In this document: piece by piece, positions 54,722-64,000 of the stretch
Layout of the letters: each line of letters begins with the position of its first letter
Position numbering within the stretch: position 1 is the first letter of the stretch
NCBI GenBank assembly: GCA_002914805.1
Contig: JXTB01000035.1
Span: 1,098,202-1,162,201, forward strand
DNA: 64,000 nt
Direction: 5' to 3'
Source: Parasponia andersonii
Taxonomy: Eukaryota > Streptophyta > Magnoliopsida > Rosales > Cannabaceae
Notes under the pieces: model-generated
The model's input: only the letters and a program-made list of their open reading frames with translations
Told to the model about the DNA's origin: nothing
Databases searched by the model: none
Translations under genes and position numbers: made by a program

Positions 54722-55981
54722 ATGCCAGTTGATGAAAAACCGTCGTGGATGGATCCCATAATGCGATATATACAAAATGGCGATCTTTCTGAGAACAAAG
54801 ACAATGCAAGGCGACTTCGCATGAAAGCAGCTCGCTATTTCATCCAGGATGAAAAGCTTTATCGAATGAGTTTCAGCTCGCCACTATTATTGTGTGTCAA
54901 TGATGAAAAAGCACGCTATATTATGAGGGAAATTCACGAAGGAATATGTGGAAATCATTCTGGGGGGCAAGCACTTGCAAACAAGATTCTTCGACAAGGG
55001 TACTTTTGGCCAACTATGAAGAAAGATACATTGGAATTTTCCAGGAAATGTGACAGATGTCAATGATTTGCAACCATTCCCAGAAAACCACATGTTCCTT
55101 TAACTTCAATGACTAGTCCATGGCCATTTGCTGTTTGGGGAATTGATATTATCAGGATGCTGCCATTAGCACGAGGTGGTTTGAAGTATACGGTGGTCAC
55201 AGTCGATTATTTTACAAAATGGACAGAAGCCGAGGCCTTGAGCACCATCTCTGCAAAGAAGATGATAGATTTTCTTTATAAATCTATAATCTGCCGTTAT
55301 GGTATACCGCATACCATAATTTCTGATAATGGAAAACAATTCGACTGTGACGAGTTCCGTGACTTCTGCAACAACTTGGGCATCAAGAAAAGTTTCTCTG
55401 CTGTTGTTCATCCGCAAGCCAATGGGCAGGTCGAAGCGATAAACAAAATACTCAAGCAGAATATAAAGACAAAACTGGAGGAGCATAAAGGAGCTTGGCC
55501 AGAAGTACTTCCAGAAGTTTTATGGGCTTATCGCACCACACAACAAACCACTATTGGAGAGAGTCCATTCTTTTTGGCTTATGGATATGAAGCGATGATC
55601 CCTGTTAAAATTGGTGCGGGCTCCCTGCGGCGATCTGTATATGAGCAAAATCAGAATGATGTATTACTGAGAACTGAACTCGATCTTTTAGAAGAACGGC
55701 GTGAACAATCTCAGCTCCGAATTGCATCATATCAACGACGTACTGCTCGACATTATAACTCCAAAGTCAAAGGTAGACATTTTGAAGTTGGAGATCTTGT
55801 CCTTCGACGAGTTCTACCTAATAATAAAGAACATGGTGCTGGTGTATTTGGGCCTTCTTGGGAAGGGCCTTATGTTATTGATAACGTCATTCGACCTGGG
55901 ACATATAACCTAGCTCGCATCGGTGGACAAAAGATCGAGCATGCCTGGAATGCAGAACAACTTCGTCGTTATTATCAATAA
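54722..55981 (+). pseudogene. Integrase segment of pol
   Basis: The zinc-binding H-H-C-C part (EIHEGICGNHSG to CDRCQ) is followed by a TGA at about 55063 where Arg is expected. The core then shows the DDE triad: D in WGIDII, D in ISDNGKQF and E in NGQVEAIN. The C-terminal GPY/F-type region (WEGPYVIDN, then PGTYNL) ends at 55981 with no chromodomain, arguing against the chromovirus branch. Confidence 0.9.
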
Positions 55982-56663
55982 ATCTTCATGTTATCTTCAA
56001 CAGCCTACTGTATATTCTTTATTAATATTCATCAATAATACTTCTTCGGCTATTACTTCAACTCGTTTCCGATCATCTTTTATAGTTTTATGACAGTTTT
56101 CGGACACCATAAAACTAGGGGGGTAGTGAGATCAGAATGTTATCTCCTACTTATTTCCTAAGGGACTATGCAAACGTCCATTTAGAGGAGACAGGGTTTT
56201 AGATCGTCGAAGTATCTGAATCTCCTTAAAATCCTAGGATTTTCTCCTCACTTCATGCCTCAGCATGTCGTATTACGCAATTTTCCTCCTCGAACAAAAA
56301 AGTAACTAAGCCAAACGTTCATTGTTCGAAGTGATATATTGCTATATTTTATTAACATGGAACTTTTGAAACACAGTTAGAGTTTGTATCACTCGTATTG
56401 ACTATTTTCTTAAGCGACCTAACCTATCCTAACGCTTAAAACTCGTTTTAAGTTAGTCGGATTCAAATCGCTAAAAGCGTACTAACCAATCACTATGTGA
56501 TTGACTACTTAGTTAAAATTACTATTGTGTTTTCATTATTTTGCAGGAGCATAAGACAGGAAAAAATAATAATATTTATTAAAAAGAAGTCACCCGTACA
56601 TGCGCAGAAAGGAAGGGGGACCAAGCCCACATTGTTCTAAAAAATAATAAAATAGAGAATAAG

Positions 56664-58799
56664 TTATGCAGAAGGGTTCGCGCCGCCATCTCCAGCTTTG
56701 GCAGTATCCTCCCTCCAGCTTTGGACGAGCTTGACCACGTCCTCGCCAAGGATGGAGAAGTCAAAATCCAAATGCTCGCAGAAAATATTGAAAATGATGG
56801 TCAACGAGGCGATATCACTAGTTTTATCTTCGAGTTCTTTGATTTCAGTCGCCTTGAACTCCTCAATAGCTTTGTGAACCGCCTCAGTGGTTGCTTCTCT
56901 CATGCGATCCGGATGCTTAGAAATAGCCTTCTCGAGCTCTTTGACTTTTTCCTCAAGATTCTCCTTCTCGAGTCTCTCCTTGGCCAGGTCCTTGAGCATC
57001 TGCTGCCACTCCAAGTTGAAGGCCGTTCTCTCCTCCTCCCGGGCCTTATCCGAATTCTTGAACGCTTGGGATATCTCTTCAACTTTTTCAGCCTTCTCCA
57101 AGCATTCGAGTACCGGGTCGTGCATCAGGACAGCAGTAGCCGCAGTCTGAAAAATCTAATTGTTAACACAAAGAGAATACATTCGAGGAGAGGATAGAAA
57201 AGTACTTACATTGGCCAGCATCCTCATCGCAGATCCAAAAGTGACCTTGGCAGATCGTCGCTTCATCCGCTCCCAGCCTTCCTCAAATGTGAAGCGATCA
57301 ATGAAGGCTGCGCTCATACCAGCCTTCTCTGGTAATTGGTTGAGGAGCGCGAAGAGCTCTTCACCTTTATCTGCCAGGATCGGTTCCGAAGAAGTGGCAG
57401 CCTCATTGGTGGTTCAGGATGACTCGTTGGCTGAGGCTGTGGTGGAGGCGAGCTTGCTAGGAAGTCCTCGAAGGCAAATTTTCTTTTCTTGGAGCTGTCA
57501 ACCTTCTCCTTCCCTTTCGATGGCGGAGTTCTCTCGGGTGTTTTGGTTTTTGCCATGGACCCGAGAGTTGAAGGTGGTGCTCGCAAGCTGCTATCGATGA
57601 CCATCTCTGTACAATGTGTCTGTGAGCGAGGAGATATAATATAAGGGTAATTAGAATGCATGTGTGATTATCTTTTTTCTTGTGGAGCTGGTTGAGGAGC
57701 TGGTGGTGACTCTATCTCTGAAGATGAAGGTTCTGAGGTTGGAAGGGTGGCTAGTACTTTTCGTTTTCTAATTCTTGAAGATGAGGCACCTAAATCCGTC
57801 CTTTTCCTTGGCTTCTTCTTCGAGTTCGATGGTTTAGACGAAAGAACCAGGGGGTCTGGGAACGCGGCTCCCTTTGGAAGCAGACCGCAAGTGAGCAGGT
57901 TATTTGAAGTACCTAGTATCTTCCAATTAAATTCCTCAATTGGAAGGTCGTTGATTTTATATACCCTTGCGAGCTTTTCCCTGGAGAGTTCGGGTCGATC
58001 CCTGTTATCTGTGATGACATTCGAATGCGATCAGTATAAAAGTAAAAATAGAAAAAAAGCGATAAATTGGAAGACTACCTACCGGGATTCTGAAAGAAGC
58101 CATTAGCCGCATAGTCAAAATGAAAAAATGGATTTTTCCACTTTCCCATGTTGTTGCGAACCCCGTAGATCATTTTTATTGTCTGGTTCGACCATTTGCT
58201 CGCATAAAAAAAGCCAAGATCTGACGGGTTTGATTTCACTTGGTAGAACCAAGCGAATTCTTCAGGTGAAGGGGTTTCTAAACCTAATTTATGGTACAGT
58301 ATATACAAACCTACCATGTATCTATAGGTATTAGGGGTCAATTGAAAAGGGACGACCCCATAGTAGTCAATAATCGATTTTATATACAGATGGAGTGGGA
58401 GATGCACGCCACATTGAGGACTACCTCAGAAAAAGAAGGGAGTCCGTGTGGGGGAGTGTGTGGTCGGTTAAATTCTATAGGTAGACGAAGGGGTATGGCG
58501 ATCTTATAGCTGCTCGCGATTTTGCTGAGTTTTTTCGATGTGCAGCTCGTTCTTATATTGGTACATGACCAATTCCCCTCTACATATTGATAGCCTGATG
58601 AAAATGCAGGGGCATCCCTGATATGTTGAGGCCATTGGTCTTGTGGGAGATCACCTATGTGAGGACTACTTTGCCTGACCCCTGTTATTTCTACTTCGGG
58701 TTCTGGCTCAAGGTAATTTTCAAGGTTTATGAAACTAATACTCGAGTCAGAATCTCCGGAAAATGCATTCCCTTCTCTAAATTCATCACTACTAGACAT
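56664..58799 (-). pseudogene. Spliced antisense gene in the retrotransposon 3' region (Transposase_28-like plus coiled coil)
   Basis: Read leftward. The ATG at 58799 immediately follows a splice acceptor. The first coding exon (58799-58083) has an acidic N-terminus, then a part resembling the plant putative gypsy-type transposon domain (Transposase_28, PF04195: YYGVVPFQLTPNTYR, LGLETPSPEEF). It needs one frame change near 58400. Intron 58082-58009 (GTAGGT...CAG) joins in frame to 58008, which gives a basic KKKPRKR-type stretch and a Pro-rich tail. Continuation to 57210 is damaged by at least one stop near 57680 and a TGA near 57415. A donor GTAAGT (57209) and an acceptor TTTTTCAG (57147) bound the last intron. 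The final exon 57146-56664 encodes a clean coiled coil rich in Glu/Lys. The function is unknown; such antisense frames are known in Tat elements. Confidence 0.65.
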
Positions 58800-59189
58800 C
58801 TAAAAAGAAATACACAGGGATTTAGTCCTATACAGGCATCGAGAATTCTCACTATGCCAGTACTTTGGGTATTCATCCTAGGATTATACTAACAAGCAAG
58901 CTCATCAATCTATTCCTAAGAGATCTACGGATTTATAAAAATTGTTCGAGCAGTTCGTCAGAAAATAAATGTTCGAGCAGTTTGTCGGAAAATAAAATAG
59001 GGTATTAGACCCTAGAAATTCTTTTCACGAGTTTGTTTCTGGTTATTATCTAGTAAGTCTACTCTATGGACTGAAAAAGGGGGATAAAAATAATTCCCAT
59101 ATCACTTCGATGTGGGATGAGTTTCTATTCCTAAAAATTGAAATTATTTTTTCAAGAACAGGAAAAAATAAGAAAAGAAGTGAACTAAC
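58800..59189 (-). other. Leader intron of the antisense gene
   Basis: The donor GTTAGT follows a CT-rich leader exon (about 59330-59190); the acceptor TTTTTAG abuts the ATG. The A/T-rich content contrasts with the leader exon. Confidence 0.5.
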
Positions 59190-59356
59190 CTTTCTTCAGA
59201 AGTGGAGAGATTGAGATGGTTTGAACCCCGTCGGAGAAGATACTGTGATTGTGCGAGCTGAAGGATGAAATGGCGCTTTAGGGTTCTCTGAAACTTCAGT
59301 ATTTTCTGAGAAAAGATGGAAACAGTGAAATAGAATAGAAACGGATTGGTTTCCAA

Positions 59357-59364
59357 TATTTATA
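59357..59364 (-). promoter_or_regulatory. TATA box of the antisense gene
   Basis: TATAAATA on the minus strand, about 560 bp upstream of the antisense ATG. Below it lies a leader exon ending AAAG|GTTAGT at 59190 and a 390-bp leader intron (59189-58800) ending TTTTTAG right before the ATG. The arrangement of box, leader exon and intron is that of a normal plant gene. Confidence 0.55.
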
Positions 59365-59726
59365 CTCCAAGCACTATTAAATCACAGCCGTAGATCAAGG
59401 AATTTGATTTTTAGATCTGAAGGCTGAAGTTTACGCGGGATTTGATTTTTTCCGAAGATAAATCAGAATTTTTTAAAATTTGAAAAGATTTGGTTTAAAA
59501 ATGACGGTTAGCATCATTGATATCCTTAAGCTTCCTCGAGTTTTGCTATCTTTCTTAGAAAAGGCTACACGTGTTTCCGTCTGTCAGAAAAAGATATGTG
59601 TGATCTTGAGAGATGGGATTTGAAATCTGGCGACTCTTCGACTCTTCAAAGATCTCAAGTCTAGGTCATGATATCGCATTTTTTAAGATCGCACGTTAAA
59701 AGGAAGCTCCATTTTGTCCTAAAGAA

Positions 59727-59747
59727 CTAATGGAGCTGGGGGGCAAT
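59727..59747 (+). other. Polypurine tract
   Basis: A purine-rich run, ggagctggggggcaa, ends at the 3' LTR boundary, where plus-strand DNA synthesis would be primed. Confidence 0.75.
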
Positions 59748-60437
59748 TGTTATGCAGTCTAAAATCCTATGTCAGGTCGCATGAGTAGGAGTTAAGTTCG
59801 ACCTCCTCCGTGTAAGTTATGTGCGACCTCCTCCGCATAGGTTATGTGCGACCGTCTCTGCTTAGGTTACATGCGACCTCCTCCGTGTAGTTGCGTGACC
59901 TCTTTTACATAAGTTACGTGCGACCTCCTCTGTATAGGTTGTGAGCGACCTCTTCCGAAAGAAAAGGAAACAAGTCTCTGCTTCGTCAAACAGGTAACCT
60001 GCAAGGAAAGGGAAACAGAAGCCTCCCTTTTTATGATCGACCAGTTACCCATTTTGAGGGGTTACCCAATTATATTGTTACTCAAATTGTATTACCCGAT
60101 TGTATAGTTACCCGTTTTCACAATTAGGAACATTGAGTTATCCTCACCTATATAAAGGGAACTCAATGTTTCAGACGGAGGATTCGAATTTTCCAATTTT
60201 CAGATTTCGAAATTCTGACTTCCAATTTGAGAGAGATTTCCAGACGAGACATTGTAACTTTGAGTGCTTGTAATTCTCCATAAAATAGTGAAAAACAGTG
60301 GACGTAAGCTCATATTTTTCGGGGTTGAACCACTATAAAATCATCTCTCTTTATTTACTTTGATTAATAACCCAATTCACACAAGTCACATCTCTTAATT
60401 TTTTCTAAATTTATTGTTGATAAAACCTCCATCAACA
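59748..60437 (+). repeat. 3' LTR
   Basis: 690 bp, same ends as the 5' LTR and about 95 percent identical. It carries the 25-bp repeat block at 59797-59957 and a TATATAAA box at 60149-60156. It is followed by the GATAT duplication. Confidence 0.95.
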
Positions 60438-60442
60438 GATAT

Positions 60443-61439
60443 TATTAAAAAGATAAGATATAGGAGGTGAGATATAGTTAGGATTATTCATAACAAAATG
60501 ATTTTTTAACATAAAAATCCCTTGAATTCAAAATAATTTAGTAAAATTAAACATGAACTCAATTTTTTAGAACAAAATCTCCTGAAATCCCCTAATATTA
60601 GTTCGATTAAAAATAAATGTGTTTTTGTTTTTTTTTTTTTTTTTTTTTACGATTAAGCTACATTCTTTTATTTATTGCTTTTAGGTCTTCATTCTTATAT
60701 TTTTATTTCATGCTAATCATTTTCCTTCAAAATGAAAATAAGAAATTGAAAAATTTTATATGGTTCCAATGTAGATCTACTTTGGTTCACGTATTCATAT
60801 ATCTAGAAGAGAAATATATCAATATGTTACCAAATTTATAGGACATATATATATTGCCAATTTTATGTTTTGGTATTCTAATTTTATAGAATATATATTG
60901 CCAAAATTTATATGATTCCAATTTAGATCTGATTTAGTCTATTTATATACATCTCTTTTAGATTTATAAATATTTGGGCCAAAATAGATCTATATTCAAA
61001 CCATAAAAAATTTTCCAGTGTCTTATATTTGTCTTGAACGAAAACAATAACTTAATTTTATTTTTAAATAATAATAATAATTTTTCTTTGTTTCCAATTT
61101 CATCACTGCTAACATGAACACATTTTGGATAAATACTAATTAGATAGAAAAGATTATAACGTGAAACAAAAATCTATGAATGAAGAACTAAAAGTCATAA
61201 ATAAAAGAATGATGACTTAACTGTAAAAAAAATTAAATAAAAGTACTTTTCTTTTCTGGCAAAACTAATATTAGGGGACTTTGCGGAGGTTTGCTCCAAA
61301 AAAATTAAGTTCATGGTTAATTTTACTAAATTTTATGAATTAATAAGGTTTTTATATTAAAAAGCTTAACAAAATAGGTGGTTGCATCACTTTTCTTTTC
61401 TTTTCTTTTTTTCTTTTCCCTTCTCTCCATCATCTTTTA
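60443..61439. other. Flank of the retrotransposon, no gene
   Basis: The first about 40 bp continue the older repeat interrupted by the retrotransposon. The rest is AT-rich with a long poly-T run (60625-60648) and no coding signal. Confidence 0.5.
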
Positions 61440-61852
61440 GGCTATATTTGGTAGAGAGAAGAGAAAATAGGAGGGAAAAAAATATATTGAATAAAAAGGA
61501 AAATATTTTTTCCCCATAGTTGTTTGGTATGTAGGGAGGAAAGAAAGTTTGTTTGATTTAAGATAACAATTTTACCCCTAATATTACTATTATTTAAAGT
61601 TAAGTACAATAGTAGTTTTATAATTTAACTTACTAATACACTAATAAAATATTTTCCTTCCTATTTTTTCTCCATTTTCGAGTGGAAAAAATTTGTATGA
61701 GCTCCACCATTTTTTTCCTTCTACCTTTCTCTTCCCTTTTCCTTTTCCTTCCTTTTTTCTCTCTTACCAAATAACCCAATCTTTCAAGTTTTCTCAACTT
61801 TTTTATCAAAATTTTTCCTTCCTCTCCCTTTTCCTTCCTACCAAACAAAGTC
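61440..61852. mobile_element. Tourist/PIF-Harbinger-like MITE with TTA duplication
   Basis: The 413-bp element is flanked by TTA (61437-61439 and 61853-61855). Ends: left GGCTATATTTGGTAG, right (reverse complement) GACTTTGTTTGGTAG. Purine-rich left arm and pyrimidine-rich right arm would pair as a long foldback. No transposase. Relatives in style occur near 19675 and 31205 but lack readable ends. Confidence 0.55.
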
Positions 61853-61855
61853 TTA

Positions 61856-62657
61856 ATGATTAATTTATAAATGATTTCTCTTATACAAATGTTCTTATAG
61901 GAAATGACATGATCGCACTTATATATCTTTAAATAATATAATTTTATTCAGTTTATTAGCTTAGCCCCTCAAATACAACTAATTAATCAATGATTGTTTA
62001 AATCAATATTTTTGTGAATTTTGAAGATTTTGATGAGGAGAGTATGTTCTTCGACCTTTCAAAGATTTAGTTCATGTTTTACTTTAGGTTTTAGTAGCAA
62101 TATACTGACTCAAAAACCCTAACCAACTAATCATAAGCTTATTAATAACTCAAAACCCTAACAAATTACTCATAAACTATTAACTTCTTTACTATTGTTA
62201 TTATTATTGGACATTTCTAACTCCAAAAAAGGAAAAAAACTAGTTCATCTTTTAAATCGATGGTAGGAAAGTATTAGGATACTTAGGTGAGAAAAGAAAT
62301 TTCATTTATGAATTCATATAAGGTAGAAAAATAATTTTTCATTCGTTGTTATTAATGATCAAATTTGGAATTAAAGAATTCGTAAAAGGTGATCGGAAAA
62401 AATAAATTTTCAATATTTTCTAATTTGATGAGGGATCTTCTTAGTACAAGGGTGAGATAAAAAAAAAAAGGGTGACAGTAGAGTCACCTAATTAAACTTA
62501 CTCTTTTCATATTTCTAGAGAATTTGATAATTAGTATTTTGTTTCCACGATCTTCTCGTGAAATTCATCTCCTTCAATTTTCTTTATTTGTGTCTCGTTG
62601 TTGAACTTCTTTTTGTTGAAACAAATCATGAATTCATGTGATTAAAGTATATTAAGA
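61856..62657. other. AT-rich intergenic DNA
   Basis: No gene or element recognised. Short repeats of ctaaccaactaatcataagc / ctaacaaattactcataaac type at 62118-62185. Confidence 0.5.
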
Positions 62658-63143
62658 GTTTTTGGCATGACTAGCTCTTATATTTTTTGTGATTAGCAAA
62701 ATAGTCCCTGAGTTATTATTTTTGGCAATTAAGTCCATAAGTTTTAAATATTTTGGCAATTAAGCCCTTTTCGTGAGTAATTGTTAAAATATTAGATAGA
62801 ATTAAATATTTTCAAGTCATATGTAAGGTTTCTGAATGTCAAAATCAATATTTTATTAATATTAGTTAGAATTGGAAGGAAAATAGCTAAAAATTAACAA
62901 TATAATATAAAAAATTTAAAAAATAGAACTTATCAAAAATTTAAAAAATCTCTTAAAATTTCTTTCTATTTTCCTTCCAAGCTAATTAATATTAGTAAAA
63001 TACCAATTTATTTCACTTAAACAGGTTCAATTTTATGAAAATTTTAATATCAACGAACAAAAAAGACTTAATTACCAAACAAATTAACTTAGGGACCATT
63101 TTGCAAATATGCGAATAACATAGGGGTCAAACATGCTAAAAAC
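62658..63143. mobile_element. Element with about 58-bp terminal inverted repeats
   Basis: The left end gtttttggcatgact...agcaaaatagtccctgagtta is mirrored by the right end, whose reverse complement reads gtttttagcatgttt...tgcaaaatggtccctaagtta; the span is 486 bp. Long inverted repeats with an AAATNGTCCCT core recall the 11282-11821 element and suggest a Mutator-like MITE. No clean target duplication seen and no coding frame. Confidence 0.5.
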
Positions 63144-63341
63144 ACATATATTTAATATGCTAAAGAAGACCTCAATTGAGATATATGCTTCTTAATAAAA
63201 GTACTACTATATAAGATATGCCTTGAGTACATTAAAAGACAAGCATGTCCCAAATGATTTCGATAATGTTCCTTACATTTTAATAATTTTCTTAAAATAT
63301 CAGGGTATTTTAGTCCAACTAGCATATTTTCAAATACGTAT

Positions 63342-64000
63342 TGTTGTGCGGTCTAAAATCCTAAGGTTGCATAAGTAAGGGTTAAGTTCGACCTCCTCCG
63401 TATTGGATATGTGCGACCTCTTCCACTTAGGTTATATGCGACCTCCTCCGTGTAGTCATGTGACCTCTTTTGCATAAGTTATGTGCGACCTTCTCTGTAT
63501 AGGTTGTGGGCGACCTCTTCCAAAAGAAAAGAGAAACAAGTCTATGCTTCGTCAAACAGGAAACCTGTAAGGAAAGGGAAATAAAAGTCCTCTATTTATG
63601 ATCAACCAGTTACCCGTTTTGAGTGGTTATCCAATTATGTTGTTACTTAAATTGTATTACCCGATTGTATAGTTACCCGTTTTCACAATTAGGAACATTG
63701 GGTTACCTTCACCTATATAAAGGGGACTCAATGTTCCAGAGGAGGGATGGGAATTGGTTTTCAATTTTCCAATTTCCAGATTTCGAAATTCCGACTCCTA
63801 ATTTGAAAGAGATTTCCAGACGAGACATTGTAACTTTGAGTGCTTGTAATTCTCCATAAAATAGTAAAAAAAAAAGTGGACGTAAGCTCATCTTCTTTGG
63901 GGCTGAACCACTATAAAATCCTCTCTCTTTATTTACTTTGATTAATAACTCAACTCATACAAGCCACATCTCTTAATTTTTTCTAAATTTATTGTTGATA
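63342..64000 (+). repeat. Third LTR of the same retrotransposon family, cut by the window edge
   Basis: Starts TGTTGTGC and follows the LTRs at 49253 and 59748 throughout, with a TATATAAA box at 63714-63721. By alignment about 17 bp of its 3' end lie beyond the window. It has one 25-bp repeat unit fewer than the other two. No polypurine tract precedes it, so it is either the 5' LTR of a second element continuing to the right or a solo LTR. Confidence 0.9.

Larger units (their letters stand above)
49253..60437 (+). mobile_element. Complete degenerate Ty3/gypsy LTR retrotransposon, Tat lineage
   Basis: The 11,185-bp element has two LTRs (49253-49941 and 59748-60437) that start TGTTATGC and end ATCAACA, flanked by a perfect 5-bp target duplication GATAT (49248-49252 and 60438-60442). 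The order is gag, protease, reverse transcriptase, RNase H, a second plant-like RNase H and integrase, then a 3.7-kb 3' region with an antisense gene. The second RNase H, the absence of a chromodomain and the antisense gene place it in the Tat lineage of Ty3/gypsy. A hand comparison of the LTRs gives about 35 differences in 690 bp (about 5 percent), mostly transitions, so it is not a recent insertion. Many stop codons and several frameshifts make it non-autonomous. Confidence 0.95.

Noticed and set aside
56721..57197. Plus-strand 158-codon frame
   Set aside because: Complement of the coiled-coil exon of the antisense gene; Leu/Phe/Ser-rich text without a domain and with no sense-strand context.

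Overview
The window is nuclear DNA of a flowering plant, almost certainly a eudicot and perhaps a woody rosid (the last point is inference only). It is strongly AT-rich, with long gene-poor stretches full of poly-A/T, microsatellites and small terminal-inverted-repeat elements. The genes have GT-AG introns and plastid-targeted products. Three isolated N bases (6571, 14577, 24069) mark it as assembled sequence.

Four intact-looking host genes can be rebuilt. From left to right: (1) a three-exon minus-strand gene for a small plastid-type DnaJ-like zinc-finger protein (7712 to 6092, 153 aa); (2) an intronless VQ-motif regulator (14921-15505, 194 aa); (3) an eight-exon plus-strand gene for monogalactosyldiacylglycerol synthase, MGD1-type (32671-37720, 545 aa); (4) a twelve-exon minus-strand gene for delta-aminolevulinic acid dehydratase, HEMB (43772 to 38773, 434 aa). 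MGD1 and HEMB are convergent, about 1 kb apart. Both serve thylakoid building: galactolipid for the membrane and tetrapyrrole for chlorophyll. A broken copy of the 5' end of an exocyst SEC15A gene lies at 26354-26648.

The rest is mobile DNA and its debris. Several elements have readable ends: a hAT-like element with an 8-bp target duplication (2975-3484), a Mutator-like MITE with a 9-bp duplication (11282-11821), two copies of one small MITE family (17533-17773 and 36108-36336, the second inside MGD1 intron 4), and two Tourist/Harbinger-like elements with TTA duplications (28269-28948 and 61440-61852). There is also a Helitron-like stretch in MGD1 intron 4 and a LINE 3' remnant in HEMB intron 6.

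The right end is dominated by a complete but degenerate 11.2-kb Ty3/gypsy retrotransposon (49253-60437, 5-bp duplication GATAT). Its order is gag-PR-RT-RH-second RH-INT with no chromodomain, which is the Tat lineage. Its 3' third carries an antisense gene that still shows a TATA box, an untranslated leader exon with an intron, a Transposase_28-like exon and a C-terminal coiled-coil exon. This is the most interesting system in the window. A third LTR of the same family starts at 63342 and runs off the right edge.
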